The translations under genes were made by a program, and so were the position numbers. 48,462 bases of DNA from Anaerolineae bacterium (lineage in GTDB: Bacteria > Chloroflexota > Anaerolineae > Aggregatilineales > Phototrophicaceae): positions 1-48,462 of the forward strand of contig JAPKMO010000024.1 of assembly GCA_026645945.1 (NCBI GenBank), read 5' to 3'. Below are positions 16,497 through 24,022 of this stretch, one piece after another (position 1 is the stretch's first letter; the number at the start of each line of letters is the position of its first letter). A model generated the notes under the pieces. That model did not search any database. It was given only the letters and a program-made list of their open reading frames with translations, and was not told the origin of the DNA.

Positions 16497-17321
16497 TCAA
16501 CCCTTTTGATAACGCGCGGCCCGTTCGCGCAGGGCGGCCACGCAGCCGGGCGGCGGTGTGACCGAGCCGAGCGGCTCACTTTCACTGCCATGAAAATCCG
16601 AGCCGCCGGTCATCACCAGCCCGTAACGCGCCGCCAGGCCGCGCAGATTGTCGCGCACGACTTCGCTGTTTAAAGGATGCGCGACTTCCACGCCGTCCAG
16701 CCCGGCGGGGATCAGCCGTTCGACCATCGCGGCGTAATCCGGTAGGACAGCAGGATGCGCCAGTACCGCCGCGCCGCCGGCCTGGTGAATCAACGCCACC
16801 GCCGCTTCGGGCGTCAGCCGCTCCCGCGAGACATAAGCCGGGCCGCCGGTATGCAGGTAGCGGTCGAAGGCTTCGCCGAGCGTGGCGACAAAGCCGGCTT
16901 CCACCATCGCGCGGGCGATGTGCGGGCGTCCCACCGCGCCGCCGTCGGCCAGCGCCAGCACGCGCTCCCAGGCGACCGGCAGCCCCAGGGAGGCCAGCTT
17001 TTCGACGATACGCTGCCCGCGCTTTAACCGGTCATCCCGGAAACCCGCCAGCCGCGCCTGAAAATCGCCGGTCTGCCAGTTTAGGAAGTAGCCCAGCATG
17101 TGTACATCCAGTTTATCGTCTTCGGCGCTTAATTCGATACCGGGGATAACCAGCAACAACTTACCTGCCGCCGCCTGCGCTTCGAGGATGCCGGCGGTGG
17201 TGTCGTGGTCGGTGATGGCGACTGCCTCAAGCCCAACGGCGCGGGCGCGCTCAATCACACCCGGTGGCGAAAACTCGCCATCGGAGGCCGTCGTATGTAG
17301 ATGCAGATCAACCCGCCGCAT
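16497..17321 (-). CDS. PHP-domain phosphoesterase (RNase AM / YciV-like)
   Basis: 274 residues. The N-terminal DLHLHTTASDGEFSPP (HxH motif), AITDHDTT, the middle GRPHIARAM and AHPAVL, and the C-terminal GGSDFHG together provide the metal ligands of a PHP active site. The arrangement matches YciV-type enzymes, which hydrolyse 3',5'-nucleoside bisphosphates and trim RNA 5' ends. The ATG overlaps the spoVS stop by one base (TAATG), so the pair is an operon. The stop codon touches that of the convergent holB. Confidence 0.93.
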   Translation of the reverse strand: MRRVDLHLHTTASDGEFSPPGVIERARAVGLEAVAITDHDTTAGILEAQAAAGKLLLVIPGIELSAEDDKLDVHMLGYFLNWQTGDFQARLAGFRDDRLKRGQRIVEKLASLGLPVAWERVLALADGGAVGRPHIARAMVEAGFVATLGEAFDRYLHTGGPAYVSRERLTPEAAVALIHQAGGAAVLAHPAVLPDYAAMVERLIPAGLDGVEVAHPLNSEVVRDNLRGLAARYGLVMTGGSDFHGSESEPLGSVTPPPGCVAALRERAARYQKG

Positions 17322-17611
17322 TACGGACGCGGCTCAACCGCAAACCTGACCGCCGTCCGTTCCTGTCCATCAATGTTCACTTCGGTAAAATACGGCGTGA
17401 ACACGATGTCTATCTCGTCCCGGCTCAGATACCCTCTGGCAATCGCCAGCGCCTTAACGGCCTGGTTGACGGCCCCCGCGCCGATAGCCTGCACCTCGGC
17501 GTAGCGATGTTCGCGGATAACCCCCGCGATGGCCCCCGCTACCGCCGTCGAGCGAGACTTCGCGGATACTTTAATGACATCCGGCCCCGATGCGTTTTCG
17601 TCTGCGTTCAT
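17321..17611 (-). CDS. spoVS: Stage V sporulation protein S family, Alba-like
   Basis: 96 residues. It matches SpoVS across its length: KVSAKSRSTAVAGAIAGVIR, EVQAIGAGAVNQAVKALAIA and the ending DGQERTAVRFAVEP. SpoVS has an Alba-like nucleic-acid-binding fold and in Bacillus affects a late sporulation step. It is also widespread in non-sporulating thermophiles and Chloroflexota, where its role is unclear. The SD GAGGGG precedes the ATG. A one-base overlap with the RNA-active PHP gene hints at a shared RNA or nucleotide role, which is inference. Confidence 0.95.
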   Translation of the reverse strand: MNADENASGPDVIKVSAKSRSTAVAGAIAGVIREHRYAEVQAIGAGAVNQAVKALAIARGYLSRDEIDIVFTPYFTEVNIDGQERTAVRFAVEPRP

Positions 17612-17785
17612 TGTTATCCCCTCGCATTCCTGGTGCCCACCCCCACCGGGCGGGAAGCGACTGGCGCGCGTGGTGTCAGTCGTGCATCGGCCTCATTCGA
17701 TGCCTCTAAAATGATTGTACATGAAGTTTTATATTAAGTCCACTGGCGCAAATGGCACTACGCCGGGCGTCATGCGCGCGTTATA

Positions 17786-19075
17786 ATGCCAAAAGCGGCT
17801 GTCGGTCTGAACGCGCGGCGCGGCGTTTTTTCATCTTCTTTCAGGCTGCGGCGGAAGGCCATCATACTGCCCAAAAATCGTTTAGAGCTGCTCATCATCC
17901 TCGGCACGCTCACAGCCTTCGGGCCGCTGAGCATTGATATGTATCTGCCGGCTCTACCGACCCTGGAGGGTGTTTTATCGGCGCAGACGGCGCAGGTGCA
18001 GCTCACGCTGACGGCCTTTTTCCTCGGTTTTGCTTTTGGGCAGGGTTTGTACGGCCCGCTCGCCGACCGTTTTGGGCGCAAGATGCCGCTGTACTTCAGC
18101 CTGACACTCTACGCGGCGGCCTCGCTGGCCTGCGCGTTTGTGCCGTCCGTTGAGGCGCTGCTGGCGCTGCGTTTTCTGCAAGCCATCGGCGGCTGCGCCG
18201 GGGGAGTCATTTCGCGGGCCATCGCGCGCGATCTGTTTAATACCCAGCAGATGCGCCGTGTTTTGTCTATGCTGATGCTGGTGACGGGCATCGCTCCGGT
18301 ATTAGCGCCGCTGCTGGGCGGGCAGCTTTTGGTGCGCTTAGGGTGGCAGTCCATCTTCTGGGTACAGGCAGCCATCGGCATCATCTGCCTGGCGGCGGTG
18401 CATTTTCGGCTGCCGGAAACCCACCCGCCCGACCCGACCCAGGTTTTGCATCCGGGACGGGTGTTTGGCCGCTACCGGGCGCTGCTGTCCAACCGCATTT
18501 TTTTAATCAATGCCCTGATGGGCGGCGTCAGCATGGCCGGCATGTTCGCCCATATTGCCGGCTCGCCGTTCGTTTTGATCAACCTGTTCGGCGTGCCGGC
18601 TGACCAGTTCGGCCTGCTGTTCGGGATTAACACGCTGGGGCTGGTGCTGGCATCCCAATCCAACGCGCACCTGTTCCATGCCACAGACCTGGACAGGGTG
18701 TTGTTCCGCGCCATCGTCGTGCAGTGTATCGCGGGTTTGCTGCTGGCCGCCGCCGTCACCGGGGCCGCCGGGCTGCCGGGAATCGCCATATCGCTGTTTG
18801 TGTATGTCTCCTGCGTAGGGCTGGTGATGCCCAACGCGACCACCCTAGCTATGGAACCCTATGCGAAGGACGCCGGCGCGGCTTCGGCCAGGCTGGGGAT
18901 GCTGCAATTTTTGCTGGTCGCCCTGGCGACGATGGTGGTGGGGGCGCTGGAGCCGCTGGCCGAGGGCGCGCTGCCGATGGCGAGCGTCATCGCCTTCACC
19001 GGGCTGGCCGTCCTATCGCTGGCGCTGTTTTACAACCGGCAGCGGGCGCGCCGGCGCGAATTCATCCACCGGTAA
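17786..19075 (+). CDS. Bcr/CflA-type multidrug efflux MFS transporter
   Basis: 429 residues with twelve predicted membrane helices. It has the Bcr/CflA signature at the first helix (PLSIDMYLPALPTL), the MFS motif A (GPLADRFGRKMPL) and helix-5 motif C-like Gly/Pro residues (GIAPVLAPLLGG). Such proton antiporters export drugs or metabolites such as cysteine. The start is uncertain: a TATAAT box at 17782-17787 overlaps the ATG at 17786 and no SD is seen, so the native start may lie slightly downstream, before the first helix. Confidence 0.9.
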   Translation: MPKAAVGLNARRGVFSSSFRLRRKAIILPKNRLELLIILGTLTAFGPLSIDMYLPALPTLEGVLSAQTAQVQLTLTAFFLGFAFGQGLYGPLADRFGRKMPLYFSLTLYAAASLACAFVPSVEALLALRFLQAIGGCAGGVISRAIARDLFNTQQMRRVLSMLMLVTGIAPVLAPLLGGQLLVRLGWQSIFWVQAAIGIICLAAVHFRLPETHPPDPTQVLHPGRVFGRYRALLSNRIFLINALMGGVSMAGMFAHIAGSPFVLINLFGVPADQFGLLFGINTLGLVLASQSNAHLFHATDLDRVLFRAIVVQCIAGLLLAAAVTGAAGLPGIAISLFVYVSCVGLVMPNATTLAMEPYAKDAGAASARLGMLQFLLVALATMVVGALEPLAEGALPMASVIAFTGLAVLSLALFYNRQRARRREFIHR

Positions 19076-19637
19076 AGGGCGTTCCAACCGCTTCAAAGCC
19101 GCCAGATGTTCGATTGCCGGAATATCCCAAATATCACCATTTTTCCCAATTTTGGCGCGATTTTCCCGGCGTGGGTAGAAAATATCCCAATGTTAAAATT
19201 TTGAGGTACCATATCTACCCACACATAACGCGCCGGCCCCCGCCGCCGGTTTGTGATATGTTGCGTTATAAAACCCCGATTTTCGCCTTATATCCCCCAA
19301 AATCGGCCTAGCAGAGCTGTGACTCCTGTTTGAATTGCGTTAGTTTAAGAGCTTCTTACTGGGGTATGTTTGGTAGATTTTTTCCCAACCTTAAAATGTT
19401 AAAAGTTTTAACATTCGGGGCGGAAAATCGGTTGAGGTTCGGCGGCGATTGCGTTATACTACATAGTACATCAATCACCGATACGACCCGACCGGTCACT
19501 TCCGCACCAATAAAAGGGGCAGTCTTCGCGCCCCGGTGGGAAATCAACCTAAACATCAAATGACAGCCGGCAAAACGGGCAATTAAACCCCGCTGGGTTA
19601 GTGTCCCTGTTGGCCGGGCCGTGAATGGATAACAATC
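19076..19637. other. Candidate chromosomal origin region upstream of dnaA
   Basis: This 562-bp non-coding gap lies directly before dnaA, is AT-rich for this genome and is packed with short repeats. They include AATATCCCAA at 19121 and 19181, TTTTCCCAA at 19141 and 19380, a related TATATCCCCCAA at 19289, CGATTTTC at 19158, 19277 and (inverted) 19423, and AATGTTAAAA at 19189 and 19395. An inverted pair GTGGGTAGA/TCTACCCAC lies at 19171/19214, and a 21-bp near-perfect palindrome at 19395-19415. Perfect TTATCCACA boxes are absent; the closest is an inverted TTATCCATT-like word at 19625-19632. Position and repeat density suggest oriC and/or dnaA autoregulation. Confidence 0.55.
19395..19415. repeat. 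21-bp palindrome AATGTTAAAA-G-TTTTAACATT
   Basis: Two perfect 10-bp arms flank a single central base. One arm sequence recurs alone at 19189-19198. The site is purely AT-rich apart from two G/C pairs, so it could be a regulator site or a DNA-unwinding element for the adjacent origin/dnaA promoter. Confidence 0.75.
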
Positions 19638-21020
19638 GTGAAGCCGGAAGAAGCCTGGAACATCGCCTACAGCCAGATGGAGATACAGTTCGACCGCGCC
19701 AGTTTTGAAACCTGGCTGCGCGGCGCGGCGTTCCTGGGCTTCGAGGCGGGTGTGTTCCGGGTGGGCGTCGGCAACGCTTACGCCCGCGATATGCTGCAAA
19801 ACCGGCTGTACCGGGACGTGCGCCGCGTGGTCAGCGACGTATGGGGCGAGCGGGTTGAACTGTGTTTTGAGGTTTACAAACCGCCGGCCCCCGCCAGCGG
19901 CGACGAAGACCTGCCGCTGTTCCGGCTGCTGGCCCGCCAGGCCGCCGAAAACACACCCCTGCACCAGAAGATAGGCCGCCCGGTTCGCCCAGACCTGCCG
20001 GAAAGCGAACTTAACCCGCGTTTTACCTTCCAGCGATTCGTCGTCAATTCCGCCAACCGGCTGACGGTCGAAGCCGCGCTGGCGGTGGCCGAAAGCCCGG
20101 CCAGCGTGTACAACCCCTTCCTGCTGTACGGCGGGGTTGGCCTGGGCAAAACCCACCTGCTGCAAGCCATCGCCCACGCCTGCCGCGAGCGCGGCCTGCG
20201 CGCCATTTATATCCCGTCGGAGGCGTTCACCAACGACCTGGTAGACGCCATCCGGCAGAAAACCACCGCCATGTTCCGCGACAAATACCGCTCGGCGGAT
20301 GTGCTGCTGGTGGATGACATCCAGTTCATCGCCGGGAAAGAAAGCACGCAGGAAGAGTTCTTCCACACCTTCAATACGCTGTACACCTTCAACAAACAGA
20401 TTGTGCTGGCCTCCGACCGGCATCCCGGCCAGCTCCACACGCTGGAAGACCGGCTGCGTTCGCGTTTTGGAGGCGGCCTCATCATGGATTTGCAGCCGCC
20501 GGAATTTGAGACGCGGCTCGCCATCCTAGAGATGTGGGCGGAAGAACGCGGCGTTAAACTGCCGCCCGGCGTGGCCGAAACCATCGCCAACCGGGCGCGC
20601 ACCAACGTGCGGGAACTGGAGGGCATCTTCAACCAGATCGTCGCCACATCGCAGCTTTCGCGCCGCGCCCTGAGCGTGGATGTCGCCCAGGGCGTGCTGG
20701 ACGGCTACCGCCGCCCGCGCCACCACGTCACCCTGGCGCGCGTGCTGGATGTAACCGCCCGCTATCATGGCGTGTCCGTCTCGGAGCTGACCGGCCCGCG
20801 CCGCACGCAAAAGCTGACGCTGGCGCGGCAGATTGGCATGTACCTGGCGCGCGAAGTCACCCAGGCGTCCCTGCCGCAGATCGGCGAAGCGTTCGGCGGG
20901 CGAGCGCACAGCACCGTCCTGCACAGCTGCAACAAAATCGCCGAGGATTTGGAAACCGACGAACTGCTGCGCCGGGGCGTCGAAACCATGCAGAAGGAAC
21001 TGTTCGGCGGGGCGGATTAG
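19638..21020 (+). CDS. dnaA: Chromosomal replication initiator DnaA
   Basis: 460 residues, full length. Domain I (PEEAWNIAYSQMEIQFDRAS) recruits partners and a short linker follows. Domain III is the AAA+ core with Walker A GGVGLGKTH (about 165), Walker B LLVDDIQFIAG and sensor residues near EDRLRSRFGGG. Domain IV is the helix-turn-helix DNA-binding domain. Its signature reads GGRAHSTVLHSCNKI (420-434), where the family norm is G-x-RDHTTVLHA: the Asp that contacts bases of the DnaA box is Ala (A423). The start is a GTG at 19638 with no clear SD. dnaN and recF do not follow; the next genes are on the opposite strand. Confidence 0.97.
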   Translation: MKPEEAWNIAYSQMEIQFDRASFETWLRGAAFLGFEAGVFRVGVGNAYARDMLQNRLYRDVRRVVSDVWGERVELCFEVYKPPAPASGDEDLPLFRLLARQAAENTPLHQKIGRPVRPDLPESELNPRFTFQRFVVNSANRLTVEAALAVAESPASVYNPFLLYGGVGLGKTHLLQAIAHACRERGLRAIYIPSEAFTNDLVDAIRQKTTAMFRDKYRSADVLLVDDIQFIAGKESTQEEFFHTFNTLYTFNKQIVLASDRHPGQLHTLEDRLRSRFGGGLIMDLQPPEFETRLAILEMWAEERGVKLPPGVAETIANRARTNVRELEGIFNQIVATSQLSRRALSVDVAQGVLDGYRRPRHHVTLARVLDVTARYHGVSVSELTGPRRTQKLTLARQIGMYLAREVTQASLPQIGEAFGGRAHSTVLHSCNKIAEDLETDELLRRGVETMQKELFGGAD

Positions 21021-21138
21021 GAAGAAAAAGGCGAAATGCAGAGGCGCAAAGAGGCAAAGATGCAGACCGGCCTCATCTTCAGAGCAAACGCATGAAGATA
21101 CTTATGGATAAACCCATTAGACTGTGCCTGATCCTGAA

Positions 21139-21187
21139 TGGACAGCGGGCTTCAACCCGCTGCCAGTGGGCTAAAGCTTCACTGTCT
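21139..21187. repeat. Double-hairpin dispersed element (GACAGyGGGCTTCA family)
   Basis: CAGCGGG/CCCGCTG (21143-21149/21156-21162) forms one hairpin with a CTTCAA loop, and CAGTG/CACTG (21164-21168/21180-21184) a second. The element closes with CTGTC. A related CAGTGGGCTTCAGCCCACTG sits at 46808-46829, so this is one member of an interspersed palindrome family. A TTATCCATA word (inverted, 21103-21111, 8 of 9 with the E. coli DnaA box) lies just upstream. The rest of the 214-bp gap after dnaA shows nothing else. Confidence 0.6.
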
Positions 21188-21234
21188 ATCAGGCTTATTC
21201 TTTTCCGTTTATCCGTCAAGACTGCACTAACGCC

Positions 21235-21726
21235 CTAACGCCCCGCCAGTTCGTCCAGCAGGCGGCTGTGTTCGTGAATGATGACCGCAATCGTCCGCGC
21301 GTCGGCCTCGGCGTCCGGTTCGGGCGACGGCGCGACCGGCTCGACCGGCAGCCAGGCGGCGAAATCGGCCACGCTGAGTTTGCCCTCGGCCACAGCGACG
21401 ATGTTTTCCAGCGCGGCGGCGGTTTCCCACGTCACGCGCAGGCCGTTGACGCGCAGCATAAAAATCGCGGCAAGCGCCGCGGTGCGTTTGTTGCCGTCGG
21501 CAAAGGGATGGTTGCGCGCCAGCGAATGCAGCAGCGCGGCGGCTTTCTGTGGCAGCGTGGGGTAGGCGTCCTGCCCGAAGACCGTCTGCATCGGGCGTCC
21601 CCAGGCGGCCTCCAGCAGTCCCATATCCCGCACGCGCTGTTTGCCCTTCAGTATCCGATGGATGCGGTCGGCATTGGGAAGCTGCTCGTTGATGTAAATC
21701 AGTTCGTCAACCGTGAGATAACGCAT
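21235..21726 (-). CDS. Doc-type Fic domain protein (tandem copy 2)
   Basis: 163 residues from the ATG at 21726. The Fic core carries the Doc-form motif HPFADGNKRT (about 73-82), with catalytic His, Asn, Lys and Arg intact. Doc proteins phosphorylate EF-Tu and arrest translation; other Fic enzymes AMPylate targets. After the domain there is an acidic, Pro-rich extension of about 40 residues (EPVAPSPEPDAEADA) ending in a predicted helix. No strict S/T-x3-E-G/N inhibitory motif was found. It begins 4 bp after the stop of a paralogous gene without its own SD, so it is translationally coupled. No phd-like antitoxin gene is adjacent. Confidence 0.85.
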   Translation of the reverse strand: MRYLTVDELIYINEQLPNADRIHRILKGKQRVRDMGLLEAAWGRPMQTVFGQDAYPTLPQKAAALLHSLARNHPFADGNKRTAALAAIFMLRVNGLRVTWETAAALENIVAVAEGKLSVADFAAWLPVEPVAPSPEPDAEADARTIAVIIHEHSRLLDELAGR

Positions 21727-21730
21727 GAGG

Positions 21731-22129
21731 TTAACCGCCGGTGTGCCGGGGCGCGGTGTGGCCGGCCAGCCAGCGCGCCACCGCTTCGACATCGTGCCGG
21801 CTTTGCGCCACTTCCAGGATGAAATCGTAGGCTTCTTCCGCCTTCCAGGTGGGTTTGAGGCCGTTGCGTTCTAAAAAAACCACCGTCGCGCGGTGAGCGG
21901 TGCGTTTGTTGCCATCAAAAAACAGGTGATGCGCCGCCAGCGAATGCAGCAGCGCGGCGGCTTTGTCCAGCAGCGTGGGGTAGGCGTCCTGCCCAAAGGC
22001 GTGCAGCATCGGGCGGGCGGCGGCTGCCCGCAGCAGATGGCGGTCGCGCACGTCCGGGTGGCGGCCCAGCACTTCCTCGGCAATCGCGTACACCTCCGCC
22101 GGGGTTAAATAGTGAATCGTATCGTCCAA
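21731..22129 (-). CDS. Doc-type Fic domain protein (tandem copy 1)
   Basis: 132 residues, close to the size of P1 Doc. The motif HLFFDGNKRT (about 68-77) keeps the catalytic residues. It shares the block FGQDAYPTL..KAAALLHSLA with the downstream copy, and the genes share 29 identical bases (21936-21964 and 21518-21546) and 25 more just beyond, so the pair arose by recent duplication or is kept alike by gene conversion. No antitoxin ORF precedes it in the 100-bp gap before the WYL regulator's end. It may be a toxin with a remote antitoxin, or a non-toxic domesticated Fic protein. Confidence 0.87.
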   Translation of the reverse strand: MDDTIHYLTPAEVYAIAEEVLGRHPDVRDRHLLRAAAARPMLHAFGQDAYPTLLDKAAALLHSLAAHHLFFDGNKRTAHRATVVFLERNGLKPTWKAEEAYDFILEVAQSRHDVEAVARWLAGHTAPRHTGG

Positions 22130-22229
22130 ACGGGTTACAACCTCAAAACAAGTGCTGAGTTGCTGAGTCGGAGATCAAACGCCATTGTAGTCGAAATCGC
22201 CGCCGGGTAACAGCGGGATGCAAAGAAGG

Positions 22230-23186
22230 TTAACCCGCCCCAGCATACCGCCGCATAATTTGTCCGGCGAAGTCGCGCACGCTCAGGCACAGCGCCTCCG
22301 GGGTCAATACTTCCGCCGCGCCGCCCAGCCCCAGCACCAGCGTGCGTGCCGCTTCCAGCGATTCAAACGTGCCGTCCACCCGCGTCCAGCCGTCGGCATC
22401 CGGCGCGTCGGTTTGATAGGGGCGGCTGCCGAAAAGACGCGGCAGCCAGGGCAGCGCGTCCGGCGATACCCGCAGGGCGGCCTCGAAGCCGTAACGGTTA
22501 GTTTCCAGCGCGGCGCGGTGCGCGTCCCAGCAGGCTTGCAGGTCGAAATCCGCCGGGCGCTCGAAGCTCTCCGCGCCGATCTGCACATCGAGAAAATCGG
22601 CCACCGGGCGGATGTGCAGCCGCCCACCCCCGGTGTACACCAGATGCCAGTCGCCGGCTTTGGCGACCAGGCCATACGGCCGTACCGAACGCTCGATTTC
22701 GATGCCGTTAATCAGCCGGTAGCGCACAACAGCGGCGCGGTTTTCCTGCACAGCACGGTACAGGGTTTGCAGCAGGGGAACCGGCGCGGTCCGCTGCCCC
22801 CAGCCGGCCCAGTCCAGGTAGATATGCGGGGCGCGGCCTTCCGCCGCCGGATTCGACCACAGGGCGGCGAACAACTTGAGCAGGGCGGTTTTCAGCGTTT
22901 GCCCGGCGTCCAGCCCGGCCAGCGGTTCGGGAATTTTAAGCAGCAGCAGGGCGCCGATCTCATCCGCCGTTAAACCCGTCAGGCTGGTGCGGTAGTTTTC
23001 GACCAGCCGGTAGCCGCCGTTCGCGCCCAACTCGGCATAAACAGGAATGCCCGCCGCCGCCAGCGCGTCCACGTCGCGGTAGATCGTCCGCACCGACACG
23101 CCCAGTTCCCGCGCCAGCGCCGGGGCCGGCAGGCATTCGCCGCGCTGGAGCAGCATCAGCAGCGATAAAAGACGTTCGGCGCGCAT
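22230..23186 (-). CDS. WYL-domain transcriptional regulator (YafY-like)
   Basis: 318 residues. An N-terminal winged helix-turn-helix (RLLSLLMLLQRGECLPAPAL, then ELGVSVRTIYRDVDALAAAG) is followed by a WYL domain (about 145-215) containing the VRYRLINGIEIERSVRPYGL and WHLVYTG strands, and a C-terminal WCX domain. Such regulators sense small ligands or nucleic acid through WYL and often act as repressors. An SD GGAG lies before the ATG. The gene is divergent from a GyrI-like ligand-binding protein, a frequent neighbour of this class. The neighbouring doc genes lie on the same strand downstream. Confidence 0.92.
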   Translation of the reverse strand: MRAERLLSLLMLLQRGECLPAPALARELGVSVRTIYRDVDALAAAGIPVYAELGANGGYRLVENYRTSLTGLTADEIGALLLLKIPEPLAGLDAGQTLKTALLKLFAALWSNPAAEGRAPHIYLDWAGWGQRTAPVPLLQTLYRAVQENRAAVVRYRLINGIEIERSVRPYGLVAKAGDWHLVYTGGGRLHIRPVADFLDVQIGAESFERPADFDLQACWDAHRAALETNRYGFEAALRVSPDALPWLPRLFGSRPYQTDAPDADGWTRVDGTFESLEAARTLVLGLGGAAEVLTPEALCLSVRDFAGQIMRRYAGAG

Positions 23187-23500
23187 CGTTCACTCCGTTC
23201 CAGGGTTGATAAACTCACATTTTACGATAACTGCCAGTTCTGTACTGAACCTTCCCCACCCCTATATCCCCTTCCCTCAGGGGACATACGTCCCCATTCG
23301 GGTCGCCATTACGTGGAGAGGGGAATTAAAAACCCATAATAACCTGTTTTGACCCTCTCTCTAAGACTTGGGGAGGGGGCAGGGGGTGGGGACTGGAAAT
23401 CACCGCACATTTTTATTCTACGCGGGAAAACTGACACAGGATGTCAGGGTTGGGGGGTAACATCCATCATAGCTGTTGCAGCTGTCAGGAGGAAATCATC
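23187..23500. repeat. Intergenic region with a CCCCTCCC-type palindromic element
   Basis: The 314-bp divergent gap holds a C-rich arm (CTTCCCCACCCCTATATCCCC, beginning about 23248) and a G-rich arm (GGGGAGGGGGCAGGGGGTGG and following bases, 23370-23393). Between them, 26 bases (23282-23307) recur exactly, inverted, at 45687-45712. The G-rich arm is nearly the same as the one inside priA (28600-28623). It is therefore a mobile-like interspersed palindrome. The promoters of the two divergent genes must lie around it; the SD CAGGAGGAAA at 23486-23495 belongs to the GyrI-like gene. Confidence 0.7.
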
Positions 23501-23974
23501 ATGAGCGACAATAGCGACAATCTGGACGTTCGTATCATCAAGCTCGAACCGGCGCGGGTCGCCAGCGCGTTGGGCTTCGGCGCAGAACCCGAAATGCTGG
23601 CCTGGAACAAGCTGATGGCCTGGGCGGAGTCGCGCGGGCTGCCGCTGGAAAATACGCGGCTGTTCGGCTTCAACAACCCGAACCCCGCGCCCGGCAGCCC
23701 GAACTACGGCTACGAGGTGTGGATGATCGTCGGGCCGGACATCACGTCCGACGAAACCATCACGGTTAAGGACATGCCGGGCGGCCTGTATGCCGTCACG
23801 CGCTGCCGGGGCGTGTCAACCATCTACGACACCTGGCAAAAGCTGGTCGCCTGGGTGGAGCGCAGCCCGTACCGGGGTCTTCATGCCCAGTGTCTTGAGG
23901 AGCATATTCGCGCCGGCGCAGACGTGCCGCCGGAGGAACTGGTACTCGACCTGTACCTGCCGGTCGCTGAATAA
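23501..23974 (+). CDS. GyrI-like small-molecule-binding domain protein
   Basis: 157 residues from the ATG at 23501, chosen for its strong SD AGGAGG; an in-frame start at 23441 would put the SD inside the gene. The whole protein is one AraC-effector/GyrI-like domain: an opening strand DVRIIKLEPARVASALGFG, a central YGYEVWMIVGPD strand, GGLYAVTRCRG, and a closing LYLPVAE. There is no DNA-binding domain. Related proteins bind cationic or hydrophobic ligands, inhibit gyrase (SbmC) or hydrolyse toxins. Its divergent placement with a WYL regulator suggests that the regulator controls it, perhaps in drug sensing. Confidence 0.85.
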   Translation: MSDNSDNLDVRIIKLEPARVASALGFGAEPEMLAWNKLMAWAESRGLPLENTRLFGFNNPNPAPGSPNYGYEVWMIVGPDITSDETITVKDMPGGLYAVTRCRGVSTIYDTWQKLVAWVERSPYRGLHAQCLEEHIRAGADVPPEELVLDLYLPVAE

Positions 23975-24022
23975 AAACGCCGAACAGGGCGGGCATCACC
24001 CGCCCCGGTTCGACCACCTGTT

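Noticed and set aside
21092..21237. Small plus-strand frame after dnaA starting at the ATG in CGCATGAAG
   Set aside because: Most of it is the double-hairpin repeat, so it is likely a translated repeat, not a gene.
21235..21400. Class III Fic inhibitory motif in the tail of Doc copy 2
   Set aside because: No strict S/T-x3-E-G/N match is present. The closest strings (TAAALEN, SRLLDEL) miss the spacing.
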